A DNA stretch of 46,760 bases, taken from positions 1-46,760 of IMG/VR virus record IMGVR_UViG_3300044960_000508. One strand, 5' to 3'. The stretch comes from a virus. Every line of letters starts with the position of its first letter. Positions within the stretch are counted from its first letter, which is position 1. The notes under the pieces were generated by a model, which was given only the letters and a program-made list of their open reading frames with translations, made no database searches and was not told where the DNA came from. Both the position numbers and the translations under genes were made by a program. Shown here piece after piece: positions 31,713-38,701 of the stretch.

Positions 31713-32404
31713 ACCAAGTCCCGGTGATTCCGACGAAAGAAATTGAAGATTTGCGCTGGTCTGAAACCAAACATGCGTTTCAGTTCGCGCTCGCGTTCTT
31801 TGCGTTCGCGGTGGGTGGCGTGTTGGCGTCGCTGTGCGTGTCTTGGTGGGTGGAACTGCCGGCGGAATTGGTCAAGTGGATTATTACTGTCGTCGTGGCG
31901 GGGGCGGGGTTCGTGATTGGCTGGATTTTGTGGACGGGACTTCGGCGTGGGCGTGGGATTGCGCCCTTCATCACGGCGAAGTGGAGCGAACTGATGGATG
32001 CCGAAATAGACCGTCTTTTGAAACCTCCTGAACCTCCCTCCCTTCCTCCTTCCCTCCCGCAGGCGGAGACATTTCGTCTGACTACATCTGGTAGGGTAGG
32101 GGAGGAATTGGTCAAGCAGTTTGTCAACGGGTTCGACCCCCGCGACTTGGATTATTTGGCGTCGTATCTCGCGCGCGGGAACAAATACAGCGAGGCGGCA
32201 TTAGAACGTTTCCCGCTGCCCTACGAGGAAGGGCATCCGCAGATGGGTGGGCTCAGCGAGGGCACACGGCTCACGCGGTTCTTGGACTTGTGTGAGGCGA
32301 AGGGGATTCTTTCCGCGCGGTCGGCTGGGAAAATGGGCAAACTGCTGATTACGGATGAGAAAGAAATCGCCCGCCGGTTAAAAGAAAAACCCGTGTCGGA
32401 ATGA
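31709..32404 (+). CDS. Two-span membrane protein with C-terminal soluble domain, 231 residues
   Basis: Residues 25-50 and 57-80 are membrane helices. A Pro-rich linker (LKPPEPPSLPPSLPQ) leads to a helical domain with YLARGNKYSEAALERF and LFLD-like segments that could be a winged helix. It has its own promoter and terminator together with the 46-residue protein. It may function from the prophage, for example as superinfection exclusion, by inference. Confidence 0.6.
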   Translation: MNQVPVIPTKEIEDLRWSETKHAFQFALAFFAFAVGGVLASLCVSWWVELPAELVKWIITVVVAGAGFVIGWILWTGLRRGRGIAPFITAKWSELMDAEIDRLLKPPEPPSLPPSLPQAETFRLTTSGRVGEELVKQFVNGFDPRDLDYLASYLARGNKYSEAALERFPLPYEEGHPQMGGLSEGTRLTRFLDLCEAKGILSARSAGKMGKLLITDEKEIARRLKEKPVSE

Positions 32405-32415
32405 CACGGGTTTTT
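32385..32415. terminator. Bidirectional intrinsic terminator
   Basis: AAAAACCCGTGTC pairs perfectly with GACACGGGTTTTT around a five-base loop. The A- and T-runs on either side make it work in both directions, between the forward gene ending at 32404 and the reverse gene ending at 32431. Confidence 0.92.
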
Positions 32416-32430
32416 TGTCGTTAAAACGGT

Positions 32431-32799
32431 TCACGCATCGAACGAGTCATCGCGTGAACGTGCGGCGATGGCACGCGGTTTCGGCGTCACATCGCGCCAT
32501 GTTTCCGATTCTCTCTGTGCTGCTGTGTAGCCCGTCCAGAACCCACGCGCGAACGTTTCGCCGCGGCTGGGTTGGGTCAGTGCCCGCGTCGGCGGTTCAT
32601 CCTCGTCCGCGTCGCGGTGCGGACGTTCGCGCGTGAGCGCCATGAGCAGCCCGATCGCGACGGGAATTGCAGCGCCGATGCCGCAGAGCACGCCGAAAAA
32701 AACTTGTGCCGTTTCCTCAGAGATGTGCGCGGCGATTTCGATGCTGACCGCGACGGCGGCGGCGAGAAATGCGAGAATGGCAATTGTTTTCAAAATCAT
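32431..32799 (-). CDS. Two-span membrane protein, 122 residues
   Basis: The ATG at 32799 has GAGGGA upstream. The product has two hydrophobic helices (about 3-25 and 32-58) and a polar Arg/Asp-rich tail. It is the last gene of the reverse-strand accessory run. No family recognised. Confidence 0.6.
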   Translation of the reverse strand: MILKTIAILAFLAAAVAVSIEIAAHISEETAQVFFGVLCGIGAAIPVAIGLLMALTRERPHRDADEDEPPTRALTQPSRGETFARGFWTGYTAAQRESETWRDVTPKPRAIAARSRDDSFDA

Positions 32800-32812
32800 T
32801 GTTCCCTCGATT

Positions 32813-33313
32813 CTACTCGCGCATCCACTTGTCAAAACGACGCGCGAGTTCTGTAATCGCCGCGCGGTCAGAAATGTCAATGCCCGCCCGTGCGAGTTCC
32901 CGCATGAGTGCGTTATGCGCCTTTGTGCGGCGCAGTCCAAGTTCCCGCGCGGTAAAACCGAGCCGCTCCATTGCCTCGCGCGGGTTTTCTTCCTGCTCCA
33001 CGCGTTCGATGTATTCGCGGAGCAATTGAACGAGTTCTGGAGAAAAGTCCATAAAATCATTCTCCGTGACCGCGCTCGGCGCTTTGACAGCAGCGGTGCG
33101 GTCTTTTTGTTTTTGATTCGTGCGTTTCGGGCGTCCCGGCGGCGGTGCGTTCGCGATCCACGCCGCCACGTCGTTCGGGTCAATCAAATAGAGTCGCGAG
33201 TTGACCCGCCACGACGGGATACGCCCGGTCTGGCACAATCGCCGCAGCCATGCGGCGGAGCGATGAAAACGCGCCGCCGCGGCGGCGATGGTGATTTTTT
33301 CGATTTCGTTCAT
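32813..33313 (-). CDS. Excisionase/MerR-like DNA-binding protein, 166 residues
   Basis: The N-terminus has a helix-turn-helix of the MerR/excisionase type (FHRSAAWLRRLCQTGRIPS followed by RLYLIDPNDVAAWI). A basic linker (RPKRTNQKQKDR) leads to a helical C-terminal domain. It could regulate the accessory operon or act as recombination directionality factor for the serine integrase. It overlaps neither neighbour and is read just after the 33314 gene. Confidence 0.7.
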   Translation of the reverse strand: MNEIEKITIAAAAARFHRSAAWLRRLCQTGRIPSWRVNSRLYLIDPNDVAAWIANAPPPGRPKRTNQKQKDRTAAVKAPSAVTENDFMDFSPELVQLLREYIERVEQEENPREAMERLGFTARELGLRRTKAHNALMRELARAGIDISDRAAITELARRFDKWMRE

Positions 33314-33631
33314 CTATCGAATCCTCGTGCAGCGGATAGCGCGAAGTTCTTTCACGCTCTCCACTGCTACATTGGGCGTCCAGCCATCCGCGCGCGGATT
33401 CGACGCGAGCGGGACGGCGAGGTAAGTTTCGCCTACCGCTGGTCCCGCCCACTTGCCCGGTGCGCCGTCGCGTCCGGTATTATCGGTGACTGCTCCCAAC
33501 GCTTCCAACAACTGGCGCGTCGCGGGATGACCCACGAACGAGCGGCAGTCTGTCAAGTCAGTAGGAAAAGGGACTTCCGCAAAATGGATTGTTGTACCCG
33601 CGAATCCGAGCGGGCTTGAAATGATTACCAT
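33314..33631 (-). CDS. Possible DUF1874-like (AcrIII-1 ring nuclease type) protein, 105 residues
   Basis: The product has a short N-terminal strand, then SFVGHPATRQLLEALG and GETYLAVPLA. DUF1874/AcrIII-1 proteins, which degrade cyclic oligoadenylate made by type III CRISPR systems, have a conserved strand-helix with GH(D/E)ST and a catalytic His (H47 in SIRV1 gp29), here matched by H35. Length is also right. The second motif (R-x-x-E-G) is only loosely present as RADG, so the match is partial. It overlaps the MazG-like gene by seven bases. Confidence 0.4.
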   Translation of the reverse strand: MVIISSPLGFAGTTIHFAEVPFPTDLTDCRSFVGHPATRQLLEALGAVTDNTGRDGAPGKWAGPAVGETYLAVPLASNPRADGWTPNVAVESVKELRAIRCTRIR

Positions 33632-33993
33632 TTTTCTCCTTTCGCGCGCGCGGTGAATTTATCCGTCGCGTCTTTGATGATTGTGTGTGGCGTTGCTGCG
33701 GCATAGAGCCACCACAGCAGCGTCCACGTTTGGGCGACGTAGTAGCCTACATCGCCCCATTCGGCGGCGCGTTCGGCTGGAGAACGCGCCAACAGGACTT
33801 CAAACAATTCCCCGCGTTTCCAGCCGATACGCGGTGCACCCGTTATGTTCCATGCGCAGCGTTCCTGAATGAATAGTTTTCGGAACGCCTGCGCGGCAGT
33901 CGCGGGCGATTCGTTTCGATTTGCCGCGATTTGCCGCGCGGCGCGGCGGAAAGTGTGGCGTGATTTTGTGTTCATGTGTTTCCACTTGCTCAT
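33625..33993 (-). CDS. MazG-like nucleotide pyrophosphohydrolase candidate, about 122 residues
   Basis: The sequence has GELFEVL, twelve residues, then EWGDVGYY. This is the ExxE-x12-ExxD metal-binding signature of all-alpha NTP pyrophosphatases, followed by the helix AQTWTLLWWLYAA and a C-terminal DKFTARAKGE similar to the KFxRR end of MazG. Such enzymes hydrolyse nucleoside triphosphates or alarmones. ATG codons at 33993 and 33975 and a GTG at 34002 are possible starts. It overlaps the DUF1874-like gene. Confidence 0.55.
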   Translation of the reverse strand: MSKWKHMNTKSRHTFRRAARQIAANRNESPATAAQAFRKLFIQERCAWNITGAPRIGWKRGELFEVLLARSPAERAAEWGDVGYYVAQTWTLLWWLYAAATPHTIIKDATDKFTARAKGEKW

Positions 33994-34011
33994 AGAAAAC
34001 ACGTGAGAGCA

Positions 34012-34302
34012 TTATACATAGCCGATGACATCGGTATATAGATACCCGATGCCATCTCCGTAGTCGGCGTAAAATTCGCGCCGACCATCAAAATCTACCC
34101 ATTCTTGAATTCCACCGCCTGCACCGCCGCGCGTTCCGTCTTCATCCCAAATAATGGTGAAGCGGCGTGTCAATTTGTATTCATGTTCGCCGTTTCGCCG
34201 CCACCCAAAGGGCTGTTCCTCGACGGCGTACAGCCCACCCGCCGCGCGTGCGGCAGCGTCTGGGGAATCCCAAATGGCTCGTCCATCGCGGGTTTCCCCC
34301 AC
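34012..34302 (-). CDS. Hypothetical protein, 96 residues, start uncertain
   Basis: The product is acidic and aromatic, with YKLTRRFTIIWDEDG and FYADYGDGIGYLYTD. It starts at GTG 34302, or at an ATG at 34316 with a good AAAGGAG site that lies in another frame. A one-base insertion between the two would give a product starting MKRTYVGE. Its leader is a near copy of the leader of the gene at 34823. No family recognised. Confidence 0.55.
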   Translation of the reverse strand: MGETRDGRAIWDSPDAAARAAGGLYAVEEQPFGWRRNGEHEYKLTRRFTIIWDEDGTRGGAGGGIQEWVDFDGRREFYADYGDGIGYLYTDVIGYV

Positions 34303-34323
34303 GTAGTGCGCTTCATTTCCTCG

Positions 34324-34378
34324 TCTCCTTTGCCGCGCTCTTGGCGGCTGAATCTTTATTTGATACTATTGTATCGTC
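34324..34378 (-). repeat. Duplicated leader, copy 1 (copy 2 at 34830-34881)
   Basis: The core GCTGAATCTTTATTTGA and its flanks match copy 2 at 29 of 32 bases (34347-34378 versus 34850-34881). On the reverse strand each copy gives a -10-like box, the core, a short GC hairpin (GCCGC/GCGGC here, GCTGC/GCGGC in copy 2) and AAGGAG. The hairpin change is a compensating wobble. Confidence 0.85.
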
Positions 34379-34406
34379 GCGCCACGTCGGCGTCCTGATG
34401 CGCTGA

Positions 34407-34823
34407 TTAGTCCGCGTCGTAAATGTCGTTTGCGTTTTCAAATTTTTCGCGGCGTTCGATGTTTGCCGCTCGTTCTGCGCGGTCAGTTTCCGAGATTTTA
34501 TATCCGTGTTCGACAAGCCATTTTTCATTGTCCCACCCGTGTAGGTATCGTCCAATTTTTTCTTGTTCAATCGCGGCGGGATGATTAAAGTTCATCCTGT
34601 CAGAGCCAGACAGCACATAGGTTTCAACCCATCCGCCACGCATCTTCTCTCGCTCGAGCGCATCCATTACATCGTCGAATTCCGTTATTTCTCCGCTCGA
34701 AAGCGCAATCAAGTCATCGCTAACAGGGCGTGTTTTCGTGACGGTGGTTGCGTTTTGATTACGTTCTAGCCACTGCTTAGCTAGATTTGATTTTTCGATT
34801 TCTGTCTTGGTAAAAAGAATCAT
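34407..34823 (-). CDS. Hypothetical protein, 138 residues
   Basis: AAGGAG lies eight bases before the ATG. The product is acidic and helical, with ERLIALSSGEITEF-like and RREKFENANDIYDAD segments. It is read from its own promoter (34871-34899) and is the first gene of the reverse accessory run. It is more AT-rich than the core genes. No family recognised. Confidence 0.6.
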   Translation of the reverse strand: MILFTKTEIEKSNLAKQWLERNQNATTVTKTRPVSDDLIALSSGEITEFDDVMDALEREKMRGGWVETYVLSGSDRMNFNHPAAIEQEKIGRYLHGWDNEKWLVEHGYKISETDRAERAANIERREKFENANDIYDAD

Positions 34824-34829
34824 TTTTTA

Positions 34830-34881
34830 TCTCCTTGCCGCTCTTAGCAGCTGAATCTTTATTTGACACTATTATAGCGTC
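34830..34881 (-). repeat. Duplicated leader, copy 2
   Basis: This is the second copy of the leader described at 34324-34378. Its -10 box is a perfect TATAAT, whereas copy 1 has TACAAT and lacks a clear -35. Confidence 0.85.
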
Positions 34882-34899
34882 ATCGCTACAATTTGTTAA
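34871..34899 (-). promoter_or_regulatory. Promoter of the reverse accessory run
   Basis: TTAACA, 17 bases, TATAAT on the reverse strand. The spacer contains GCGTCATCGCTA, which recurs at 35243-35254 on the other side of the divergent gene. Confidence 0.65.
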
Positions 34900-34964
34900 G
34901 TAGCAATTTTGTTCTAATTTTGGAGGTGCGGGACTTGGCGATTTTCTGCTCATTTCCGTTCCTC

Positions 34965-34993
34965 TTGAATTGGCGTGTGCGCTGTGCTATAAT
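34965..34993 (+). promoter_or_regulatory. Promoter of the 35003 gene, leaderless
   Basis: TTGAAT, 17 bases, TATAAT. The start would fall near 35000, about three bases before the ATG at 35003, and there is no room for a ribosome-binding site. Confidence 0.7.
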
Positions 34994-35002
34994 TTGCATC
35001 GT

Positions 35003-35224
35003 ATGAATGAGGAGCCCGAGTCGTCCGCGCGCGTCAAAGTCGCAAACGCCGCGCTCAAAATCTATGAACCGGAATGGCTGCTCGTGAATCTCATTCGCCA
35101 AAAACGCAATGCGTTAGCGCGCGATGAGGTCGCGCGGTTGGAGATTTTTATCGAACCAGCGAATAAAGACATTATCATTCTGGATGCGCAAGTGTCCAAG
35201 CGCATTGTCCTCGCAGCGGCATAG
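35003..35224 (+). CDS. Hypothetical protein from a leaderless promoter, 73 residues
   Basis: The product has a helical first half (YEPEWLLVNLIRQKRNALAR) and a beta-rich second half (RLEIFIEPANKDIIILDAQ). It is divergent from the reverse accessory run. It is transcribed from a strong promoter with almost no 5' leader, a pattern seen for lysogenic regulators. No HTH or known family is visible. A long hairpin and a terminator follow. Confidence 0.6.
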   Translation: MNEEPESSARVKVANAALKIYEPEWLLVNLIRQKRNALARDEVARLEIFIEPANKDIIILDAQVSKRIVLAAA

Positions 35225-35259
35225 GTCACGCGAAACAGCAATGCGTCATCGCTAGAGAT

Positions 35260-35308
35260 GGACTGTGATTTTTGGCGATAAATTCATCGCACAAAAATCA
35301 CACAGTCC
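35260..35308 (+). other. Extended hairpin with inner stem
   Basis: GGACTGTGATTTTT (35260-35273) pairs with 35293-35308 apart from a two-base bulge, and an inner GCGAT/ATCGC stem closes the loop. It is followed by the terminator at 35323. It could be a protein-binding site, an RNA-stability element or a replication signal. Confidence 0.6.
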
Positions 35309-35322
35309 GCCAGCAGACTCTA

Positions 35323-35367
35323 AGCGTCAGTTCTACCGACCCAATCGGTAGAGTTGACGCTTTTTTT
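35323..35367 (+). terminator. Intrinsic terminator after the 35003 gene
   Basis: A 17-bp stem (35323-35339 with 35345-35361, two G-U pairs in the forward RNA) with a CCCAA loop is followed by seven T. It ends the transcript started at about 35000, just before the holin-like gene. Confidence 0.92.
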
Positions 35368-35388
35368 ATTCTCACCGGAGGTTGTCAC

Positions 35389-35829
35389 ATGAATTTCCCT
35401 TTGTTCTCATCGCGTCAAATTTCGCTCATCGCCGCGACGCTCATTCTCGCACTCGGTCTCGGCGTGCTCACACCATCGCTGACGTATGCCGCGCCGCCGG
35501 CGCAAACCGCACCGGTCGAAAATTCAATTTTCCCTGCACTCTTGCAAGTGGCGCTTATCGTGCTCGTGACCGAAGGCATCAAGTCCCTCTCGCGTGCGCT
35601 CGGCGGCACGAACGCGGACGGAACGCCGAAGATTGACCTGTCGGGCAAGGCAGCCGCACTCGCCTACATCGCCGTCGGCGTGTTGGTGTATATCGTTCAA
35701 ATTTGGATTCTGCCGAATCTACCGGCGGACATCGCCGCGCAACTGACCGATTTCCTCAGTGCGCTCGCGGTCATTGTCGGTGGGTCGGGACTGTTCTCGA
35801 TGACGAGTGCGCTGCGCGTGACGAAGTGA
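35389..35829 (+). CDS. Putative holin with signal peptide, 146 residues
   Basis: GGAGG lies eight bases before the ATG. The product starts with a signal-like sequence (cleavage predicted near SLTYAAPP, residues 30-37). It then has three hydrophobic segments (about 47-67, 86-108, 120-143). Size, number of spans and a small Ala-rich core fit phage holins. Export by a signal sequence is known for some holins and pinholins. No endolysin gene is next to it, which weakens the call. Confidence 0.55.
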   Translation: MNFPLFSSRQISLIAATLILALGLGVLTPSLTYAAPPAQTAPVENSIFPALLQVALIVLVTEGIKSLSRALGGTNADGTPKIDLSGKAAALAYIAVGVLVYIVQIWILPNLPADIAAQLTDFLSALAVIVGGSGLFSMTSALRVTK

Positions 35830-35832
35830 CAA

Positions 35833-36435
35833 ATGGGCAAGGGCAGCAGTAGCAGAAAGACCAAATCCACTCGGCACAAGAGCGCGGCGCGCGCCTATGA
35901 GACGCGCGTGGTGCCGATTGATTCTGTCCGTCCTCACCCGCGCAATGAGAAATATCATTCGCATCCTGATTCGCAAATTGCGACGTTGGCGGAATCCGTC
36001 GAAACGTTTGACCAATATCGTCCTGTCGTCGTGTGGCGCAATCTGATTGTCGCGGGGCAGGGCGTTTGGCACGGCATGAAACGGGCGGGCGAGACGGAAA
36101 TTGAAATCAAGGACGTATCCCGTTTGCCCGAACGGACCGCGTTGTCGCTCATGTTGACGGACAATTCTCTTGCACAATATTCCGTCACGAACGAGGAGGA
36201 ATTTGCCGCGCTGGTCAAAGAATTGGCAAAAGACGATGAAGTGTTAGCGCGGCTCGCGGTGGGCGAACAAGCGGCGTTGGAACGGCTGCTGAAAACGCGC
36301 GAGAAAATGCCACATCTGCTAGCGCACGGCTTCCGCCTTTGGTCAAAATGCAAACACCCAATCCGTGCGCTTGCAAAATTTCGATGGTGGGTCGTGTCAA
36401 GCTGGTGTCAAATGGATTGTAAGCGTCTGTCGTAA
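35833..36435 (+). pseudogene. ParB-like nuclease-domain protein, apparently truncated at its 3' end
   Basis: Residues 20-130 match the ParB/sulfiredoxin-like domain of phage proteins: VPIDSVRPHPRNEKYH, PVVVWRNLIVAGQGVWHGM and LMLTDNSLAQ. Such domains cleave or bind DNA and are often fused to methyltransferases. From about residue 160 (near 36310) the frame runs antisense through a radical SAM gene and encodes unlikely sequence up to 36435. The gene appears to have lost its original end. Confidence 0.6.
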
Positions 36436-36712
36436 ATGAGAGCATGACCTGTTCGGTAATGCCTGCGGCTTGATATTTTATAGCGTCCTTTTTGAGGTTC
36501 GTTAAAAAATCTTTGCGCGGGATTGCGCCGGCGTCGAATTCTGCGCGTGGCATCTTTAACACAATTGGCACGTAGCAATACGCGCATTTGTGCCCGCAGC
36601 CGCGATAGGGATTCGTCGCGAGCGGTGCATATTCGCCCGCCTGTCCTTGCGGAGCATAGATGATGGAGCAGCCTTTTACGCTTACGCCGTCAGGATTTAG
36701 TTCGACGTTCAT
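36215..36712 (-). pseudogene. Radical SAM protein (SPL-type), truncated
   Basis: The N-terminus has NPYRGCGHKCAYCYVP, the CxxxCxxC cluster that binds a 4Fe-4S centre and S-adenosylmethionine. It continues with LSFTTDAYNPFD and VCILTKGGSRAL, as in spore photoproduct lyase-like and phage-encoded radical SAM proteins. Family members are usually 250-300 residues. Here the match ends near residue 137 and the last 27 residues are antisense to the ParB-like gene. The ATG has AGGAGG upstream and a structured leader. Confidence 0.6.
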
Positions 36713-36731
36713 ATCTGCCTCCTAAAAGAAT

Positions 36732-36769
36732 TTGGCTCGGCGGACACTTGAGGCGTCACGCCGAGCCAA
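36732..36769 (-). promoter_or_regulatory. Attenuator-like hairpin in the radical SAM leader
   Basis: TTGGCTCGGCG and CGCCGAGCCAA form a perfect 11-bp stem. On the reverse strand it is followed by AATTCTTTT and then the ribosome-binding site. A second small hairpin (GAGAC/GTCTC, 36787-36801) lies upstream. It could act as a weak terminator that controls the gene. Confidence 0.5.
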
Positions 36770-36809
36770 TGAGATGACTGATATTTGAGACTTTTTGTCT
36801 CATACGTGA

Positions 36810-36839
36810 ATTTTACAGTAGGAAAGATATTTTTGTCAA
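36810..36839 (-). promoter_or_regulatory. Promoter of the radical SAM gene
   Basis: TTGACA, 18 bases, TAAAAT on the reverse strand. The start is predicted near 36803, giving a leader of about 90 bases that contains both hairpins. Confidence 0.6.
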
Positions 36840-36906
36840 CATGAAAGTTTGTTCTAATGCCAAGCGACAAACGGCGTAACGTGGTTTGTGTCAAGGCTTT
36901 GTAGGA

Positions 36907-37431
36907 ATGAGACGCACGAAAAGCACGAAACCTACCGCGAACAAACACCAAACGCCGCAGCAGCGCGAAGCGCACTTGGCGAACGTCGCGCGTCTCTATC
37001 TGACCGGTCATTTACAAGTCGAAATTGCTACACAGACGGGCGTCTCGCAGCAGCAGATTTCATACGACCTGAAGGTCTTGCAAAAGCGGTGGCGCGAATC
37101 GTCGGGCGTTGATTTCAACGAAGCCAAGCAGCGTGAACTCGCACGCATAGACAATCTCGAATTGGAGTATTGGCAGGCGTGGCGCGCGTCAAAAGGCGAA
37201 AAGAAAAAACAGTCGGCGGAGAGAAGCGGCGAGCACACCAAAACGCGATTCGAGTCCGAAGTCCGCGAAGGCGACCCGCGCTACTTGCAAGGTGTCCAGT
37301 GGTGCATCGAGCAGCGATGCAAGATTTTAGAAATCGGCATCAAGACGAAGACCGAAATCAGCGGCGAATTGGGAATCAAGGCGTATGTTGGCATCAGCCC
37401 AGACGACTGGGACAAATCCGAAACATCCTAA
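36907..37431 (+). CDS. terS: Terminase small subunit
   Basis: The 174-residue product has an HTH at about residues 30-60 (TGHLQVEIATQTGVSQQQIS) followed by long charged helices, the usual architecture of small terminases. It directly precedes and overlaps the large terminase gene by 47 bases. It would recognise the packaging site on concatemeric or circular DNA. The ATG at 36907 (GTAGGA upstream) is preferred to 36886. Confidence 0.75.
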   Translation: MRRTKSTKPTANKHQTPQQREAHLANVARLYLTGHLQVEIATQTGVSQQQISYDLKVLQKRWRESSGVDFNEAKQRELARIDNLELEYWQAWRASKGEKKKQSAERSGEHTKTRFESEVREGDPRYLQGVQWCIEQRCKILEIGIKTKTEISGELGIKAYVGISPDDWDKSETS

Positions 37432-38701
37432 ATTGCTCTTGCCCTATCAGCCGCTTGATTGGCAGCGTACGCCGTTTCTTGACAAGTCGCCGGTGCTGCT
37501 CTTGACGGGCAGTGCGGGCGGCGGCAAATCGAAACTCGCGGCGGAGAAACTGCACGCGTATTGTTTGAAGTATCCGAACGCGACCGCGATGATGCTGCGA
37601 AAAACACGCGAGAGCATGACCAACAGCACGGTCTTGTTCGTGGAGCGCAGTATCATCGGAAACGACAAACGCGTGACGCATCGTGCGCAGCAGCATCGTT
37701 TTGAGTATGCGAACGGTTCAATTCTGGCGTATGGCGGGATGAAAGATGACGACCAGCGCGAGCAGGTGCGCGGCGTCGGGCAGTCCGGCGGGCTCGACAT
37801 TTGTTGGCTCGAGGAGGCGACGCAGTTCACAGAGGACGATTACAACGAAATCACGGCGCGTATGCGCGGCAATGCGGCATCGTGGCGCCAACTGATTTTG
37901 ACGACGAATCCGGCGAATCCGTCGCATTGGATTTACAAACGCCTCATTCAAGGCGGCGAGGCAAAAATCTTTTACAGCCATGCTGCTGACAATCCGCACA
38001 ATCCGAGCGATTATTTGGCGTCGCTCGACCGCTTGACTGGCGTGCTGCGAGACCGTTTGCGCGATGGGAAATGGGTGCAAGCGGAAGGCGCGGTGTATCC
38101 GCTCTATGACCCGCAGATTCATTTGCTTGACCCGTTCGAGATACCAGCGCGTTGGCGGCGCATTCGTTCAATTGATTTCGGTTATACCAACCCGTTCGTT
38201 TGCCAGTGGTGGGCGTTGGACGACGACGACCGCATGTATCTCTACCGCGAGATTTACATGACGCAGCGCACGGTGGCGGAACATGCGCCGCTGATTCTGA
38301 AACTCAGCGCGAACGAGCGCATCGAACAAACGATTTGCGACCATGATGCGGAAGACCGCGCGACGCTGGTGCAGTGCGGCATTCCGAACGTCGCGGCGAT
38401 GAAAGATGTGACGCGTGGGATTCAGACCGTGACGGAACGATTGAAAATCGCCGGCGATGGCAAACCGCGCATTTTCTTTCTGCGCGGCGCATTGGTGGAA
38501 ACGGACACGCAACTTGTCGCGGCGCACAAGCCGACCTCGACCATCGAAGAACTGGACGGCTATGTGTGGCAGCCGGTGCGCGAAAACAAAGAGGCGAAAG
38601 AAGAACCACTGAAATTGAACGACCACGGATGTGACGCCATGCGCTATGCGGTGATGGGCATGGACGGAATGAACAAGGTGCGTGTCTTGTTTGAGGCGTG
38701 A
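37385..38701 (+). CDS. terL: Terminase large subunit
   Basis: The 438-residue product has Walker A TGSAGGGKS (residues 41-49), Walker B LDICWLEEA with catalytic Glu, coupling motif LTTNP (172-176) and an RNase H-like nuclease domain. The nuclease domain shows SIDFGYTNP, EQTICDHDAED and DHGCDAMRYA for the metal-binding Asp residues. It cuts DNA and powers packaging. Length and order are typical of HK97-like siphophages. Its stop overlaps the portal start. Confidence 0.95.
   Translation: MLASAQTTGTNPKHPKLLLPYQPLDWQRTPFLDKSPVLLLTGSAGGGKSKLAAEKLHAYCLKYPNATAMMLRKTRESMTNSTVLFVERSIIGNDKRVTHRAQQHRFEYANGSILAYGGMKDDDQREQVRGVGQSGGLDICWLEEATQFTEDDYNEITARMRGNAASWRQLILTTNPANPSHWIYKRLIQGGEAKIFYSHAADNPHNPSDYLASLDRLTGVLRDRLRDGKWVQAEGAVYPLYDPQIHLLDPFEIPARWRRIRSIDFGYTNPFVCQWWALDDDDRMYLYREIYMTQRTVAEHAPLILKLSANERIEQTICDHDAEDRATLVQCGIPNVAAMKDVTRGIQTVTERLKIAGDGKPRIFFLRGALVETDTQLVAAHKPTSTIEELDGYVWQPVRENKEAKEEPLKLNDHGCDAMRYAVMGMDGMNKVRVLFEA

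Noticed and set aside
32633-33619. 328-codon forward frame across the reverse accessory genes
   Set aside because: It is Arg/Cys-rich and antisense to three reverse-strand genes that have ribosome-binding sites and recognisable motifs.
34313-34570. 85-codon reverse frame overlapping the 34407 gene
   Set aside because: It is low in complexity (Lys/Thr/Asn) and out of frame with a better supported gene that has a strong ribosome-binding site.
34886-35101. 71-codon reverse frame upstream of the accessory promoter
   Set aside because: It runs antisense through the 35003 gene and through two promoters, and has no support of its own.
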